A DNA stretch of 12,203 nt from the NCBI GenBank assembly GCA_014378155.1, contig JACMOF010000553.1, positions 1-12,203 of the forward strand, in the 5' to 3' direction. This document shows, piece by piece, positions 6,473 to 12,203 of the stretch. Numbering within the stretch: position 1 is the stretch's first letter; each line of letters starts with the position of its first letter. The DNA is from Caulobacter sp. GTDB taxonomy: Bacteria > Pseudomonadota > Alphaproteobacteria > Caulobacterales > Caulobacteraceae. The position numbers and the translations under genes are program-made. Under the pieces are notes generated by a model that was not told the origin of the DNA, ran no database searches, and was given only the letters and a program-made list of their open reading frames with translations.

Positions 6473-6561
6473 CTTGCCCCCACCTGACCGCTTCGCGGTC
6501 TGTCCGCCCCATAGGGGGCGGAGCCTCGCGCAAGGCGACGTAGTCGCCTGGAGGGGGCAAG
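6473..6561. repeat. Three-hairpin intergenic repeat closed by an outer stem
   Basis: An outer 9-bp perfect stem CTTGCCCCC (6473-6481) / GGGGGCAAG (6553-6561) encloses three perfect hairpins: GACCGC-TTC-GCGGTC (6486-6500), TCCGCCCC-ATAG-GGGGCGGA (6503-6522) and GGCGAC-GTA-GTCGCC (6534-6548). It fills most of the 127-bp gap between convergent amn and the hydrolase gene. The CGCTTCGCGG hairpin type is, from memory, frequent in Caulobacter intergenic regions. It may act as a two-way transcription end or RNA-stabilising structure. Confidence 0.75.
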
Positions 6562-6573
6562 TGCGCCGCCGCG

Positions 6574-7323
6574 CTATTCCCCCAAAAACCCCACCACGGC
6601 CTCCGCCAGCGCCGGCTCCATCACCGCGCTCAAGTGATCGCCCGGAACCCGCACCGTGCGCGCGTCCAGCATCATTGCCGCCAGCCCCTCGGCCGAGCCG
6701 TTGTCGTCGTCGCGCGCTCCCGCCACCACCAGGGTCGGAACCTCGATCGCGGCGATCGCCTCGGCCGAGGTTGCGACGAACGACGCCAGCACGCCCAGCA
6801 TGGCCTCGGGCTTCAGCCCGCCGGCCGCCATCATCGCCTGCACCCGGCGGCCGGCCCGCGGGTCCTTGGCCAACTCACCGTGGCGGATGCTGTCTTCGAA
6901 CATCGCCGCCCGCGCGCCGGCGGCCACCAGCCCACTGTCGCCCATGCCGCCCAGGACCAGCCTCCTCGGCCGCGCCCCGCGCGCCAGCATCCGCACCGCC
7001 GTCCGCGCGCCCAGCGAATAGCCGACCAAGTCGTAGTCGGTCAGGTGCAGGTGGGCGATCAGCGCCTCCTGGTCGCGGGCCAGCACGTCGCCGGGCCAGG
7101 CGGCCGGATCGGTGGGGGCGTCCGAGCGGCCGTGGCCGCGCAGGTCCGGGGCGATCACCTTGCGGCCGGCGGCGGCGATGGCGGCGGCGATGCCCGGCAG
7201 GAACCAGTTGCTCTCGGCGCTGGCCAGGAAACCGTGCAGCAGCAAGGTCGGCCAGCCTTCCCCGAGCGTGCGATAGCCGATGGAAACGCCGTCGAAACTC
7301 TGGAAGCGGTGGAGGTCGGTCAT
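6574..7323 (-). CDS. Alpha/beta hydrolase
   Basis: 249 residues with a complete alpha/beta-hydrolase core. It shows the oxyanion HG (30-31) after the first strands, the DLRGHGRSD segment (60-68), and the nucleophile elbow GYSLGA with S103. The acid is probably one of D205-D207 in AGARDDD, and the catalytic histidine is H230 in PGDHLS. A cap region lies between about 125 and 190. It is cytosolic, with no signal peptide. Such proteins hydrolyse esters, lactones, C-C bonds or other small substrates; nothing here fixes the substrate. The ATG at 7323 has no Shine-Dalgarno, but GCTAAG lies exactly 8 nt upstream on the coding strand, so a leaderless transcript is plausible. It is divergent from the phosphatase gene and convergent with amn. 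Confidence 0.9.
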   Translation of the reverse strand: MTDLHRFQSFDGVSIGYRTLGEGWPTLLLHGFLASAESNWFLPGIAAAIAAAGRKVIAPDLRGHGRSDAPTDPAAWPGDVLARDQEALIAHLHLTDYDLVGYSLGARTAVRMLARGARPRRLVLGGMGDSGLVAAGARAAMFEDSIRHGELAKDPRAGRRVQAMMAAGGLKPEAMLGVLASFVATSAEAIAAIEVPTLVVAGARDDDNGSAEGLAAMMLDARTVRVPGDHLSAVMEPALAEAVVGFLGE

Positions 7324-7341
7324 GCGGGCAGCTTAGCCCGC
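7324..7341. repeat. Inverted repeat in divergent promoter region
   Basis: GCGGGC-AGCTTA-GCCCGC is a perfect 6-bp inverted repeat that overlaps the proposed -10 of the hydrolase gene and abuts its ATG. It could be an operator or a chance GC palindrome. Confidence 0.35.
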
Positions 7342-7357
7342 CCCATCCCGCCGTCCA
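7332..7357 (-). promoter_or_regulatory. Candidate hydrolase promoter (leaderless)
   Basis: On the minus strand TGGACG (7357-7352), a 14-bp spacer and GCTAAG (7337-7332) resemble the Caulobacter housekeeping pattern TTGNCG-N(10-14)-GCTANA. The -10 ends 8 nt before the ATG, so transcription would begin at or next to the start codon. This agrees with the absence of a Shine-Dalgarno. Confidence 0.4.
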
Positions 7358-7383
7358 GTGTCTCGCTTTCGGCACCTCCAGGC

Positions 7384-7389
7384 GCTAAC
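7384..7389 (+). promoter_or_regulatory. Candidate -10 of phosphatase gene (leaderless)
   Basis: GCTAAC matches five of the six positions of GCTANA and ends 8 nt before the ATG at 7398, mirroring the hydrolase side. The best -35 candidate, CTTTCG (7366-7371), is weak. No Shine-Dalgarno precedes the gene, which supports a leaderless start. Confidence 0.35.
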
Positions 7390-7397
7390 ACACCGCC

Positions 7398-8171
7398 ATG
7401 ACCCGTCACATCCCCCTGCAAGGCATCGAGAACTTCCGCGATTTCGGCGACTACGCCGCAGGCGTGGGCCGGCTGAAAAAGGGCTTGCTGTTCCGCGCCG
7501 CCCACCAGGCGGAGGCCACCGACGACGACCTCGCGGCCATGGCCGGCCTGGAGATCACCACCATCGTCGATCTGCGCCGCCCCAACGAGCGCCAGCGCGA
7601 CCCCTCGCGGCGCTGGGACGGTTTCACCGCCCAGGTGATCGACAACGACCTGGGCGTGACGGGCGAAGATCCGTGGCACACCTTCCTGCGCGGCTCGGAC
7701 CTGTCGGCAGGCTCGATCCGCGACTATCTGGTCGAATATTATCGTCGCGCGCCGTTCAAGGAACGCCACCTGGACCTGTTCCAGCGCTATTTCCAGGCCT
7801 TGGCCGCCGCGCGTGGCCCGGTGCTGATCCATTGCGCGGCCGGCAAGGACCGCACCGGCCTGCTCGCCGCCCTGACCCATCACGTGGCCGGGGTGTCCGA
7901 CGACGACGTCATCGACGACTATCTGCTGACCAACAACGAGGAGCGCTTCGTCCGCCGAGGTCCGAAGTTCGCCGCCATCCTCGAGGAGGCCACCGGCCGG
8001 CGTCCGTCCGACGCGGCGATCCGCACCGCCATGGGCGTCGAAGCCGACTATCTGGCCACGGCCATAGCGGAGATGAAGGCGCAATACGGTTCGATCGACG
8101 GCTATCTGGAACAGGCGCTCGGGCTCGACGCGGCGGGCCGCGAGGCCGTGCGGGCGCATATTCTGCTGTAG
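7398..8171 (+). CDS. Tyrosine/lipid phosphatase, MptpB-like
   Basis: 257 residues. The Cys-based phosphatase signature HCAAGKDRTG (145-154) gives nucleophile C146 and phosphate-binding R152. The Lys-Asp inside the loop (K150, D151) is characteristic of the MptpB/LipA branch (Y_phosphatase3 family), whose members act on phosphotyrosine, phosphoserine/threonine and phosphoinositides. An N-terminal NFRDFGDY with LFRAAHQ and an IVDLRRPNE segment (56-64) also fit that branch. No signal peptide is seen, so it is probably cytosolic unless exported by another route. There is no ribosome binding site; GCTAAC lies 8 nt upstream of the ATG. The MFS gene follows 94 bp downstream on the same strand. Physiological substrate unknown. 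Confidence 0.9.
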   Translation: MTRHIPLQGIENFRDFGDYAAGVGRLKKGLLFRAAHQAEATDDDLAAMAGLEITTIVDLRRPNERQRDPSRRWDGFTAQVIDNDLGVTGEDPWHTFLRGSDLSAGSIRDYLVEYYRRAPFKERHLDLFQRYFQALAAARGPVLIHCAAGKDRTGLLAALTHHVAGVSDDDVIDDYLLTNNEERFVRRGPKFAAILEEATGRRPSDAAIRTAMGVEADYLATAIAEMKAQYGSIDGYLEQALGLDAAGREAVRAHILL

Positions 8172-8187
8172 CGACAACGAAGGTGAC

Positions 8188-8199
8188 AAACGCGCGTTT
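8188..8199. promoter_or_regulatory. Perfect 12-bp palindrome upstream of the MFS gene
   Basis: AAACGCGCGTTT is fully self-complementary, 16 bp after the phosphatase stop and 66 bp before the MFS start. It is a possible operator for a dimeric repressor. No regulator gene is visible in the window. Confidence 0.4.
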
Positions 8200-8219
8200 A
8201 ACCGCCACGCTTCCGTCAA

Positions 8220-8240
8220 GTCACCGCGTCAGACGGTGAC
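8220..8240. promoter_or_regulatory. Inverted repeat GTCACCG-N7-CGGTGAC
   Basis: A perfect 7-bp inverted repeat with a 7-nt spacer, ending 25 bp before the MFS start codon. A further GGTGAC occurs at 8182-8187. It could be an operator or a hairpin in the MFS leader; no T-run follows, so a terminator is less likely. Confidence 0.4.
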
Positions 8241-8265
8241 CGCTTCGACGAGGGTGTGATACCGC

Positions 8266-9705
8266 ATGAGTGAGTTCTCGGCCGCCGCTGCGGTCCCCTC
8301 GGAAGGCGATCCGGTCGCGCCGCCGAACACCAAGCTGTCGCGCGGCGCCCTGGCCTGGATCCTCCAGCAGGGAGCGCGGGATCCCTATGTGATCCTGATC
8401 ACCATCTACATCTTCTCGCCCTACTTCTCGCGGGTGCTGGTCGGCGATCCTGTCAAGGGCCAGGCCCTGGTGGCCAATATCTCGACGATCTATGGCTTGC
8501 TGACCGCCCTGACCTGCCCGTTCCTGGGGGCGATGATCGAGCAATATGGGCCGCGCAAGCCGATGCTGGGTGTCGTGCTGGCGGTGATGGTCCCGATGCT
8601 CTGCGCCCTGTGGTGGGCCATGCCGACCGGCGGCCTGCCGCTGATGGTCATCAGCGCCGTCCTGGTGGTGCTGGGGGTGGTCTATAATTGGGGCGATGTG
8701 CTGAGCAATTCGCTGCTGGGCCGGGCCGCCGCCGGCATCCCCGGTCGCGCCGCCCTGATCTCGGGCCTCGGTTACGCCATGGCCAACGGCCTGTCGGTGG
8801 CGCTGCTGGTGTTCATGCTGTGGGGCATGGTGCTGCCGGGCCAGGTGGACTGGCCGGGCGTGCCGCACGCGCCGCTGTTCGGGCTTGACCCCGCCAAGAA
8901 CGAGCCCAGCCGGATCTCCGGCCCGATGGCGGCGGCGGTGATGCTGCTGGGCGCCATCCCGTTCTTCCTGTGGACCCCCGACGCCGCCCGCACCGGCCGC
9001 AGCTGGACGGGCAGCATGAAGGCCGGCGTCGCCCTGCTGCGCGACACCTTCGGCAATCTGAAGGGCCACAAGGACATCGCCACCTATCTGGGCGGGCGGA
9101 TGCTCTATTGCGACGGCATGACCGCACTGCTGATCTTCGGCGGGCTGTTCGCGGCGGGCCTGATGCGCTGGGGCGCGCTTGAGATGCTGGCCTACGGCAT
9201 CTCGCTGAGCGTCTTCGCGGTGCTGGGCGGGCTGATCGCGCCGTGGCTGGACCGCACGCTCGGGCCGCGCAAGGCGGTGCAGGTCGAGATCGCCGGGGCC
9301 CTGATCATGCTGATCGCCACCCTCGGCATGGGGCGCGAAAAGATCCTGTTCTTCTGGACCTATGACCCGGCCGCCCATGCGCCGATCTGGAACGGACCAT
9401 TCTTCCGCACCGCGCCGGAGCTGATATATCTGGCCCTGGGCCTGATGATCGCGGTGTTCGTCACCGCCCAATACGCCTCGAGCCGCACCTTGCTGATCCG
9501 CCTGTGCCCGCCCGACAAGACCGCCGCCTTTTTCGGCCTCTATGCCCTGTCGGGTACGGCCACGGCCTGGCTGGGCTCGCTGCTGGTCGCCCTGGTCACG
9601 GCGATCTTCCACAGCCAGGTGGCCGGCTTCCTGCCGATCGCCGTCCTGCTGCTGCTGGGTTTCCTGGTGCTGTTCCTGGTCAAGGGCGGCGAGCGGGAGG
9701 CGTGA
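8266..9705 (+). CDS. MFS transporter, Atg22/UMF1-like
   Basis: 479 residues with about 12 hydrophobic segments from about residue 40 to 472, so an inner-membrane secondary transporter. Each half has a motif-A-like loop: GAMIEQYGPRKPM (88-100) and APWLDRTLGPRKAV (325-338). The C-terminal half contains AAFFGLYALSGTATAWLG (420-437), the stretch typical of the Atg22/UMF1 branch of the major facilitator superfamily. Bacterial members have no settled substrate; yeast Atg22 exports amino acids from the vacuole. Start: ATG at 8266 with GAGGG (8250-8254), a rather long 11 nt away; a hydrophilic Ala/Pro-rich N-terminus of about 25 residues precedes the first helix region. The gene follows the phosphatase on the same strand, and two inverted repeats in the gap may give it its own control. 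Confidence 0.88.
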   Translation: MSEFSAAAAVPSEGDPVAPPNTKLSRGALAWILQQGARDPYVILITIYIFSPYFSRVLVGDPVKGQALVANISTIYGLLTALTCPFLGAMIEQYGPRKPMLGVVLAVMVPMLCALWWAMPTGGLPLMVISAVLVVLGVVYNWGDVLSNSLLGRAAAGIPGRAALISGLGYAMANGLSVALLVFMLWGMVLPGQVDWPGVPHAPLFGLDPAKNEPSRISGPMAAAVMLLGAIPFFLWTPDAARTGRSWTGSMKAGVALLRDTFGNLKGHKDIATYLGGRMLYCDGMTALLIFGGLFAAGLMRWGALEMLAYGISLSVFAVLGGLIAPWLDRTLGPRKAVQVEIAGALIMLIATLGMGREKILFFWTYDPAAHAPIWNGPFFRTAPELIYLALGLMIAVFVTAQYASSRTLLIRLCPPDKTAAFFGLYALSGTATAWLGSLLVALVTAIFHSQVAGFLPIAVLLLLGFLVLFLVKGGEREA

Positions 9706-9722
9706 GGGATTAGGTCTTGCCC

Positions 9723-9842
9723 GTCTCCCCGGCGCAGGCCGGGGCCCAAATGAAAGGCGCTTGGGGCTGACGCCAAGAGCTCTGAGCGTCTCCAATCCTC
9801 CACACCGCCTGGGATCTGGGTCCAGACCGTCGTCGGGAAGAC
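9723..9842. repeat. 120-bp intergenic repeat with imperfect inverted ends
   Basis: The left 29 bp (9723-9751) and the reverse complement of the right 29 bp (9814-9842) agree at about 21 positions. The left end also folds alone as CCCCGGC-GCAG-GCCGGGG (9727-9744). A CTTGG-N8-CCAAG hairpin lies inside. It begins 18 bp after the MFS stop. The CCCCGGCGCAGGCCGGGG-type end and inner GAGCGTCTCCAATCC section resemble a widespread alphaproteobacterial intergenic repeat that I know from memory. No coding capacity is supported. It may end MFS transcription. Confidence 0.7.
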
Positions 9843-9925
9843 GAAAGCGGTGGCGGGGCTCGACCGAAGCCGTGCTTCCGCGCTGCCCCATGGCGTCGAA
9901 CGCCGAGCGGCGGTATCACCCGCCG

Positions 9926-11293
9926 ATGCGGCATGTCGTCCTTATCAGCGCTCCCTGGCGCGACCCGGTCTGGGCTGCGGCCCCGTGGCGCGACGAGCCC
10001 TTCGCCTGCGCGATGATCTCGGGCGGCCAGGGCGGGCGCTGGTCCTATCTGCTGCGCGATCCGGACGCCACGCTGGTGCTGGCGGGGGATGATCCGCGCG
10101 ACCCGTTCACGGCCCTGGCCGAGCTGATCGGTCCGCCCCAGGCGGTGGAGCCCGACGGCCCGCCGTTCCAGGGCGGCGTTGTCGGCCTGGCCAGCTACGA
10201 ACTGGGCGACCGGGTCGAGCCCCTGGGCCTGAAGCGCACCGGCTGGCCCGACCTGGCCTGCGCCCGCTATCCGGCCCTGCTGGCCTTCGACCACCTGCAG
10301 CGGCGGGTGCTGGCGATCGGCCGGGGCGGCTCGCACGGCTTCGCCCGCGCCAAGGCCGAGGCGGCCCTGGGCTGGCTTGAAGCGCCGACGCCGGCTGAGC
10401 ACGACGGCCCGCTGTGCGAGGCCCTGATCGAGAGCGACGGCGCGGCCTATGAGACGGCGGTGGCCCAGGTGGTCGAGCGCATCCACGGCGGGGAAATCTT
10501 CCAGGCCAATATCGCCCGCGCCTGGACCGGGCGGCTGGCGACGGGCGCAAATCCCTATGACCTGTTCACCCAGCTGCGATCAGTCAGCCCCGCGCCGTTC
10601 TCGGCCTATCTGCGTTTGCCGGGCCGGGCCATGGTCTCCAACTCGCCGGAGCGTTTCCTGAAGGTGAACGCCAGGGACGGCGGCGGCGACCTGACCATCG
10701 AGACTCGGCCGATCAAGGGCACCCGGCCGCGCGGCGCCGACCAGGCCGAGGACGCGCGACTGATCGCCGAGCTGTCGGCCAGCGCCAAGGATCGGGCCGA
10801 GAACCTGATGATCGTCGACCTGATGCGCAACGACCTGGCGCGGGTCAGCCCGCCCGGCAGCGTCGCCGTGCCGGAGCTGTTCAAGGTCGAGACCTTCGCC
10901 AATGTCCACCACCTGGTCTCGACGGTGACCGGCAAGCTGGCGACCGGATTGACCGCCGCCGACCTGCTGCGCGCGGCCTTTCCGCCGGGTTCGATCACCG
11001 GCGCGCCCAAGGTCCAGGCCATGCGCGTCATTTCAGAGCTGGAGGCCCCCCGCGGCCCCTATTGCGGCTCGCTGTTCTGGGCGGGTGTCGATGGCGCCTT
11101 CGAGTCCAGCGTGCTGATCCGCACCGCCGGGCTGGAGCAGGACGCCCTTGGAGAAGGAGGGGAGGGCTGGAGCTTCGAGGCGCGCGCCGGGGCCGGCATC
11201 GTCGCCGACAGCGATCCCCACGCCGAACGCCTGGAGACCGAGGCCAAGTTCGCCGCCCTGCGTCGCGCCTTGCTGGAGGAGCCCCGTCGATGA
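9926..11293 (+). CDS. pabB: Aminodeoxychorismate synthase component I
   Basis: 455 residues. It converts chorismate plus ammonia to 4-amino-4-deoxychorismate in p-aminobenzoate and folate synthesis; ammonia normally comes from PabA, which is not in this window. The N-terminal part has GGVVGLASYELGDRVEPL (83-100). The chorismate-binding domain shows IHGGEIFQANIARAW (186-200), NSPERFLKV (239-247), ETRPIKGTRPRG (259-270), RAENLMIVDLMRNDLARV (290-307), VHHLVSTVTGKL (327-338), PPGSITGAPKVQAM (353-366) and AGIVADSDPHAERLETEAK (423-441). K264 in PIKGT marks PabB rather than TrpE, where the residue is Ala. The ATG at 9926 is preferred because upstream codons run through repeat-derived sequence; an in-frame ATG at 9890 is possible. 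No clear Shine-Dalgarno; a GGCGG-TATCAC-CCGCC hairpin (9909-9924) abuts the ATG. Its stop overlaps the pabC start. Confidence 0.95.
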   Translation: MRHVVLISAPWRDPVWAAAPWRDEPFACAMISGGQGGRWSYLLRDPDATLVLAGDDPRDPFTALAELIGPPQAVEPDGPPFQGGVVGLASYELGDRVEPLGLKRTGWPDLACARYPALLAFDHLQRRVLAIGRGGSHGFARAKAEAALGWLEAPTPAEHDGPLCEALIESDGAAYETAVAQVVERIHGGEIFQANIARAWTGRLATGANPYDLFTQLRSVSPAPFSAYLRLPGRAMVSNSPERFLKVNARDGGGDLTIETRPIKGTRPRGADQAEDARLIAELSASAKDRAENLMIVDLMRNDLARVSPPGSVAVPELFKVETFANVHHLVSTVTGKLATGLTAADLLRAAFPPGSITGAPKVQAMRVISELEAPRGPYCGSLFWAGVDGAFESSVLIRTAGLEQDALGEGGEGWSFEARAGAGIVADSDPHAERLETEAKFAALRRALLEEPRR

Positions 11294-12069
11294 TCCCGCC
11301 TCCTCCTGTGCCTGGCGATGACCGTGGCCTGCTGCTGGGCGACGGTCTGTTCGAGACCCTGCTGTGGCTCGACGGCGAGCTGCGCTGCCTCGACGCCCAC
11401 CTCGACCGCTTGGCCACCGGCTGCGAGACCCTGGGCTTGCCGCCGCTGGACCGCGACGAGGCCGCGCGCCTGTGCCGAGCCGCGCCGGGGCAAGCGGGCG
11501 TCGAGGCCGGCCGGGCCGCCGTGCGCCTGACCCTGACCGCCGGTTCCGGCGGTCGCGGCCTGGACCGCCCGGACGCGCCGGAGGTCCGCCTGGTCGCCCG
11601 CGCCGCCGCGACGCAGCCGGTCTCGACGTCGGCGACGCTGATCCTGGCCAGGACCCGCCGCAACGAGGGCTCGCCCGCCTCGCGGCTGAAGACCCTGTCC
11701 TATCTCGACAACGTGCTGGCCCGGGCCGAGGCGCGGGCGGCGGGGGTCGACGAGGCGGTGATGCTCAACAATCGCGGCGACCTGGCCTGCGCCTCGGCCG
11801 CCAACCTGTTCTGGATCACCGGCGGCAAGCTATTCACCCCCGCCCTGAGCTGCGGCGTGCTGAACGGGATCACGCGGGCCCGCGTGCTGAACCAGGCCGC
11901 CGCCCTGGGCGTCGAGACGGCGGTGGTCGCCGCCAGCGTCGAGGTCCTGGAAGACGCCGAAGCGGCCTTCCTCACCAACAGCCTGATCGGCGTCCGGCCG
12001 GTCAGCCGCTTCGAGGGCCGTCTCTACGCCCCGCACGATCTGGTCACGCGGCTGCGGGCTGGGGTCTAG
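11290..12069 (+). CDS. pabC: Aminodeoxychorismate lyase (class IV PLP enzyme)
   Basis: 259 residues. PabC eliminates pyruvate from 4-amino-4-deoxychorismate, giving p-aminobenzoate. Fold-type IV features: GDGLFETL (17-24), the PLP lysine in RLKTLSYLDNVLARAEA (K134), the NLFW segment (172-175), LNGITR (191-196) binding the PLP phosphate, and FLTNSLIGVRPVS (227-239). In the class IV signature the usual glutamate that contacts the pyridine nitrogen is replaced by Cys (C167 in GDLACASAANLFW); all other signature positions fit. The ATG overlaps the pabB stop as ATGA, indicating translational coupling, and makes the function very likely despite the substitution. The TAG stop lies within the end of repeat copy B. 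A branched-chain or D-amino acid aminotransferase is the alternative, but the neighbour argues against it. Confidence 0.92.
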   Translation: MIPPPPVPGDDRGLLLGDGLFETLLWLDGELRCLDAHLDRLATGCETLGLPPLDRDEAARLCRAAPGQAGVEAGRAAVRLTLTAGSGGRGLDRPDAPEVRLVARAAATQPVSTSATLILARTRRNEGSPASRLKTLSYLDNVLARAEARAAGVDEAVMLNNRGDLACASAANLFWITGGKLFTPALSCGVLNGITRARVLNQAAALGVETAVVAASVEVLEDAEAAFLTNSLIGVRPVSRFEGRLYAPHDLVTRLRAGV

Positions 12070-12174
12070 AGCATTTCCCGACCTGACTGCGTCAGGCCGT
12101 GGGCTCTAATCTTCTGTTTTGACACATTTTTCTTCACGCGAACCGGAACCACTTCGCTCGAAAAATGCTCTAGA
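12065..12174. repeat. Intergenic repeat, copy B
   Basis: A 110-bp element with perfect 12-bp inverted ends TCTAGAGCATTT / AAATGCTCTAGA. Near the left end is an imperfect hairpin built on CCTGAC-TGC-GTCAGG. It is homologous to copy A: the reverse complement reads CTAGAGCAT, then AAGTGG, CCGGTT, AAAACAGAAG and AGAGC in the same order. Relative to the adjacent gene it lies in the opposite orientation from copy A, yet its end still supplies the stop codon (pabC TAG, 12067-12069). Confidence 0.8.
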
Positions 12175-12203
12175 CACCCCGCCGCCAACCGTTCGGCGAT
12201 GGC
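12066..12203 (-). other. Possible 3' end of a convergent gene running off the edge
   Basis: One minus-strand frame is open from the window edge for 45 codons and ends ATG-CTC-TAG inside the end of copy B. The first ten codons (AIAERLAAGC) have the strong G/C third positions of local genes; the rest is repeat-derived and does not. Another minus frame stops at 12172-12170, also in the repeat. Too little sequence remains to call a gene. Confidence 0.25.

Noticed and set aside
5076..6560. 494-codon minus-strand open frame over amn
   Set aside because: It is antisense to a full-length AMP nucleosidase, has no recognisable domain, and runs into the multi-hairpin repeat.
8221..9891. 556-codon minus-strand open frame over the MFS gene
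   Set aside because: Its composition (Gln, His, Arg, Gly-rich) is that of antisense of hydrophobic codons, and it crosses the 120-bp repeat.
9542..9925. pabB extended upstream to 9542
   Set aside because: The extension overlaps the MFS gene out of frame and translates the repeat; PabB similarity begins near 9926.
1..12203. CRISPR array, tRNA, rRNA, defence or phage genes
   Set aside because: No regularly spaced direct repeats, cloverleaf sequences or recognisable defence, toxin-antitoxin, integrase or phage proteins were found.

Overview
The window is about 12.2 kb of GC-rich DNA with strong G/C at third codon positions, short intergenic gaps and GCTAA-type -10 elements. It also has hairpin-rich intergenic repeats of a kind I associate with Caulobacter and its relatives. 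I infer a chromosomal segment of an alphaproteobacterium, most likely Caulobacterales. This rests on gene style and repeat style, not on a database match. I see no transposase, phage gene, plasmid function, CRISPR array, tRNA or rRNA.

Layout from left to right: a glutathione S-transferase-like protein (-); nrdB, the class I ribonucleotide reductase small subunit (+), divergent from it and preceded by a probable pair of NrdR boxes; a hairpin terminator; a PanE-type ketopantoate reductase (+); a hairpin cluster; a small secreted DUF6491-like protein (-); repeat copy A; a dicarboxylate/amino acid:cation symporter (-); a 213-bp divergent spacer; AMP nucleosidase amn (+); a repeat with three hairpins inside an outer stem; an alpha/beta hydrolase (-); a short divergent promoter region; a Cys-based tyrosine/lipid phosphatase (+); a gap with two inverted repeats; an Atg22/UMF1-like MFS transporter (+); a 120-bp repeat with imperfect inverted ends; pabB and pabC overlapping by ATGA (+); repeat copy B; and the right edge, where a minus-strand frame stays open.

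The genes are mostly housekeeping metabolism: deoxynucleotide supply (nrdB), pantothenate/CoA (panE), adenylate breakdown (amn) and folate (pabB-pabC). Transport and small hydrolases fill the rest. Only pabB-pabC is a clear operon; the phosphatase and MFS genes may be co-transcribed.

I did not find a convincing new multigene system. The noteworthy signals are mostly between genes: (1) two copies of one ~106-110 bp repeat whose conserved TAG-containing ends supply the stop codons of the symporter gene and of pabC; (2) an operator-promoter arrangement at nrdB; (3) matching GCTAA-N8-ATG arrangements on both sides of a divergent gap, suggesting leaderless mRNAs; (4) a compact multi-hairpin repeat between convergent genes; (5) a Glu-to-Cys change in the PLP-site signature of PabC.
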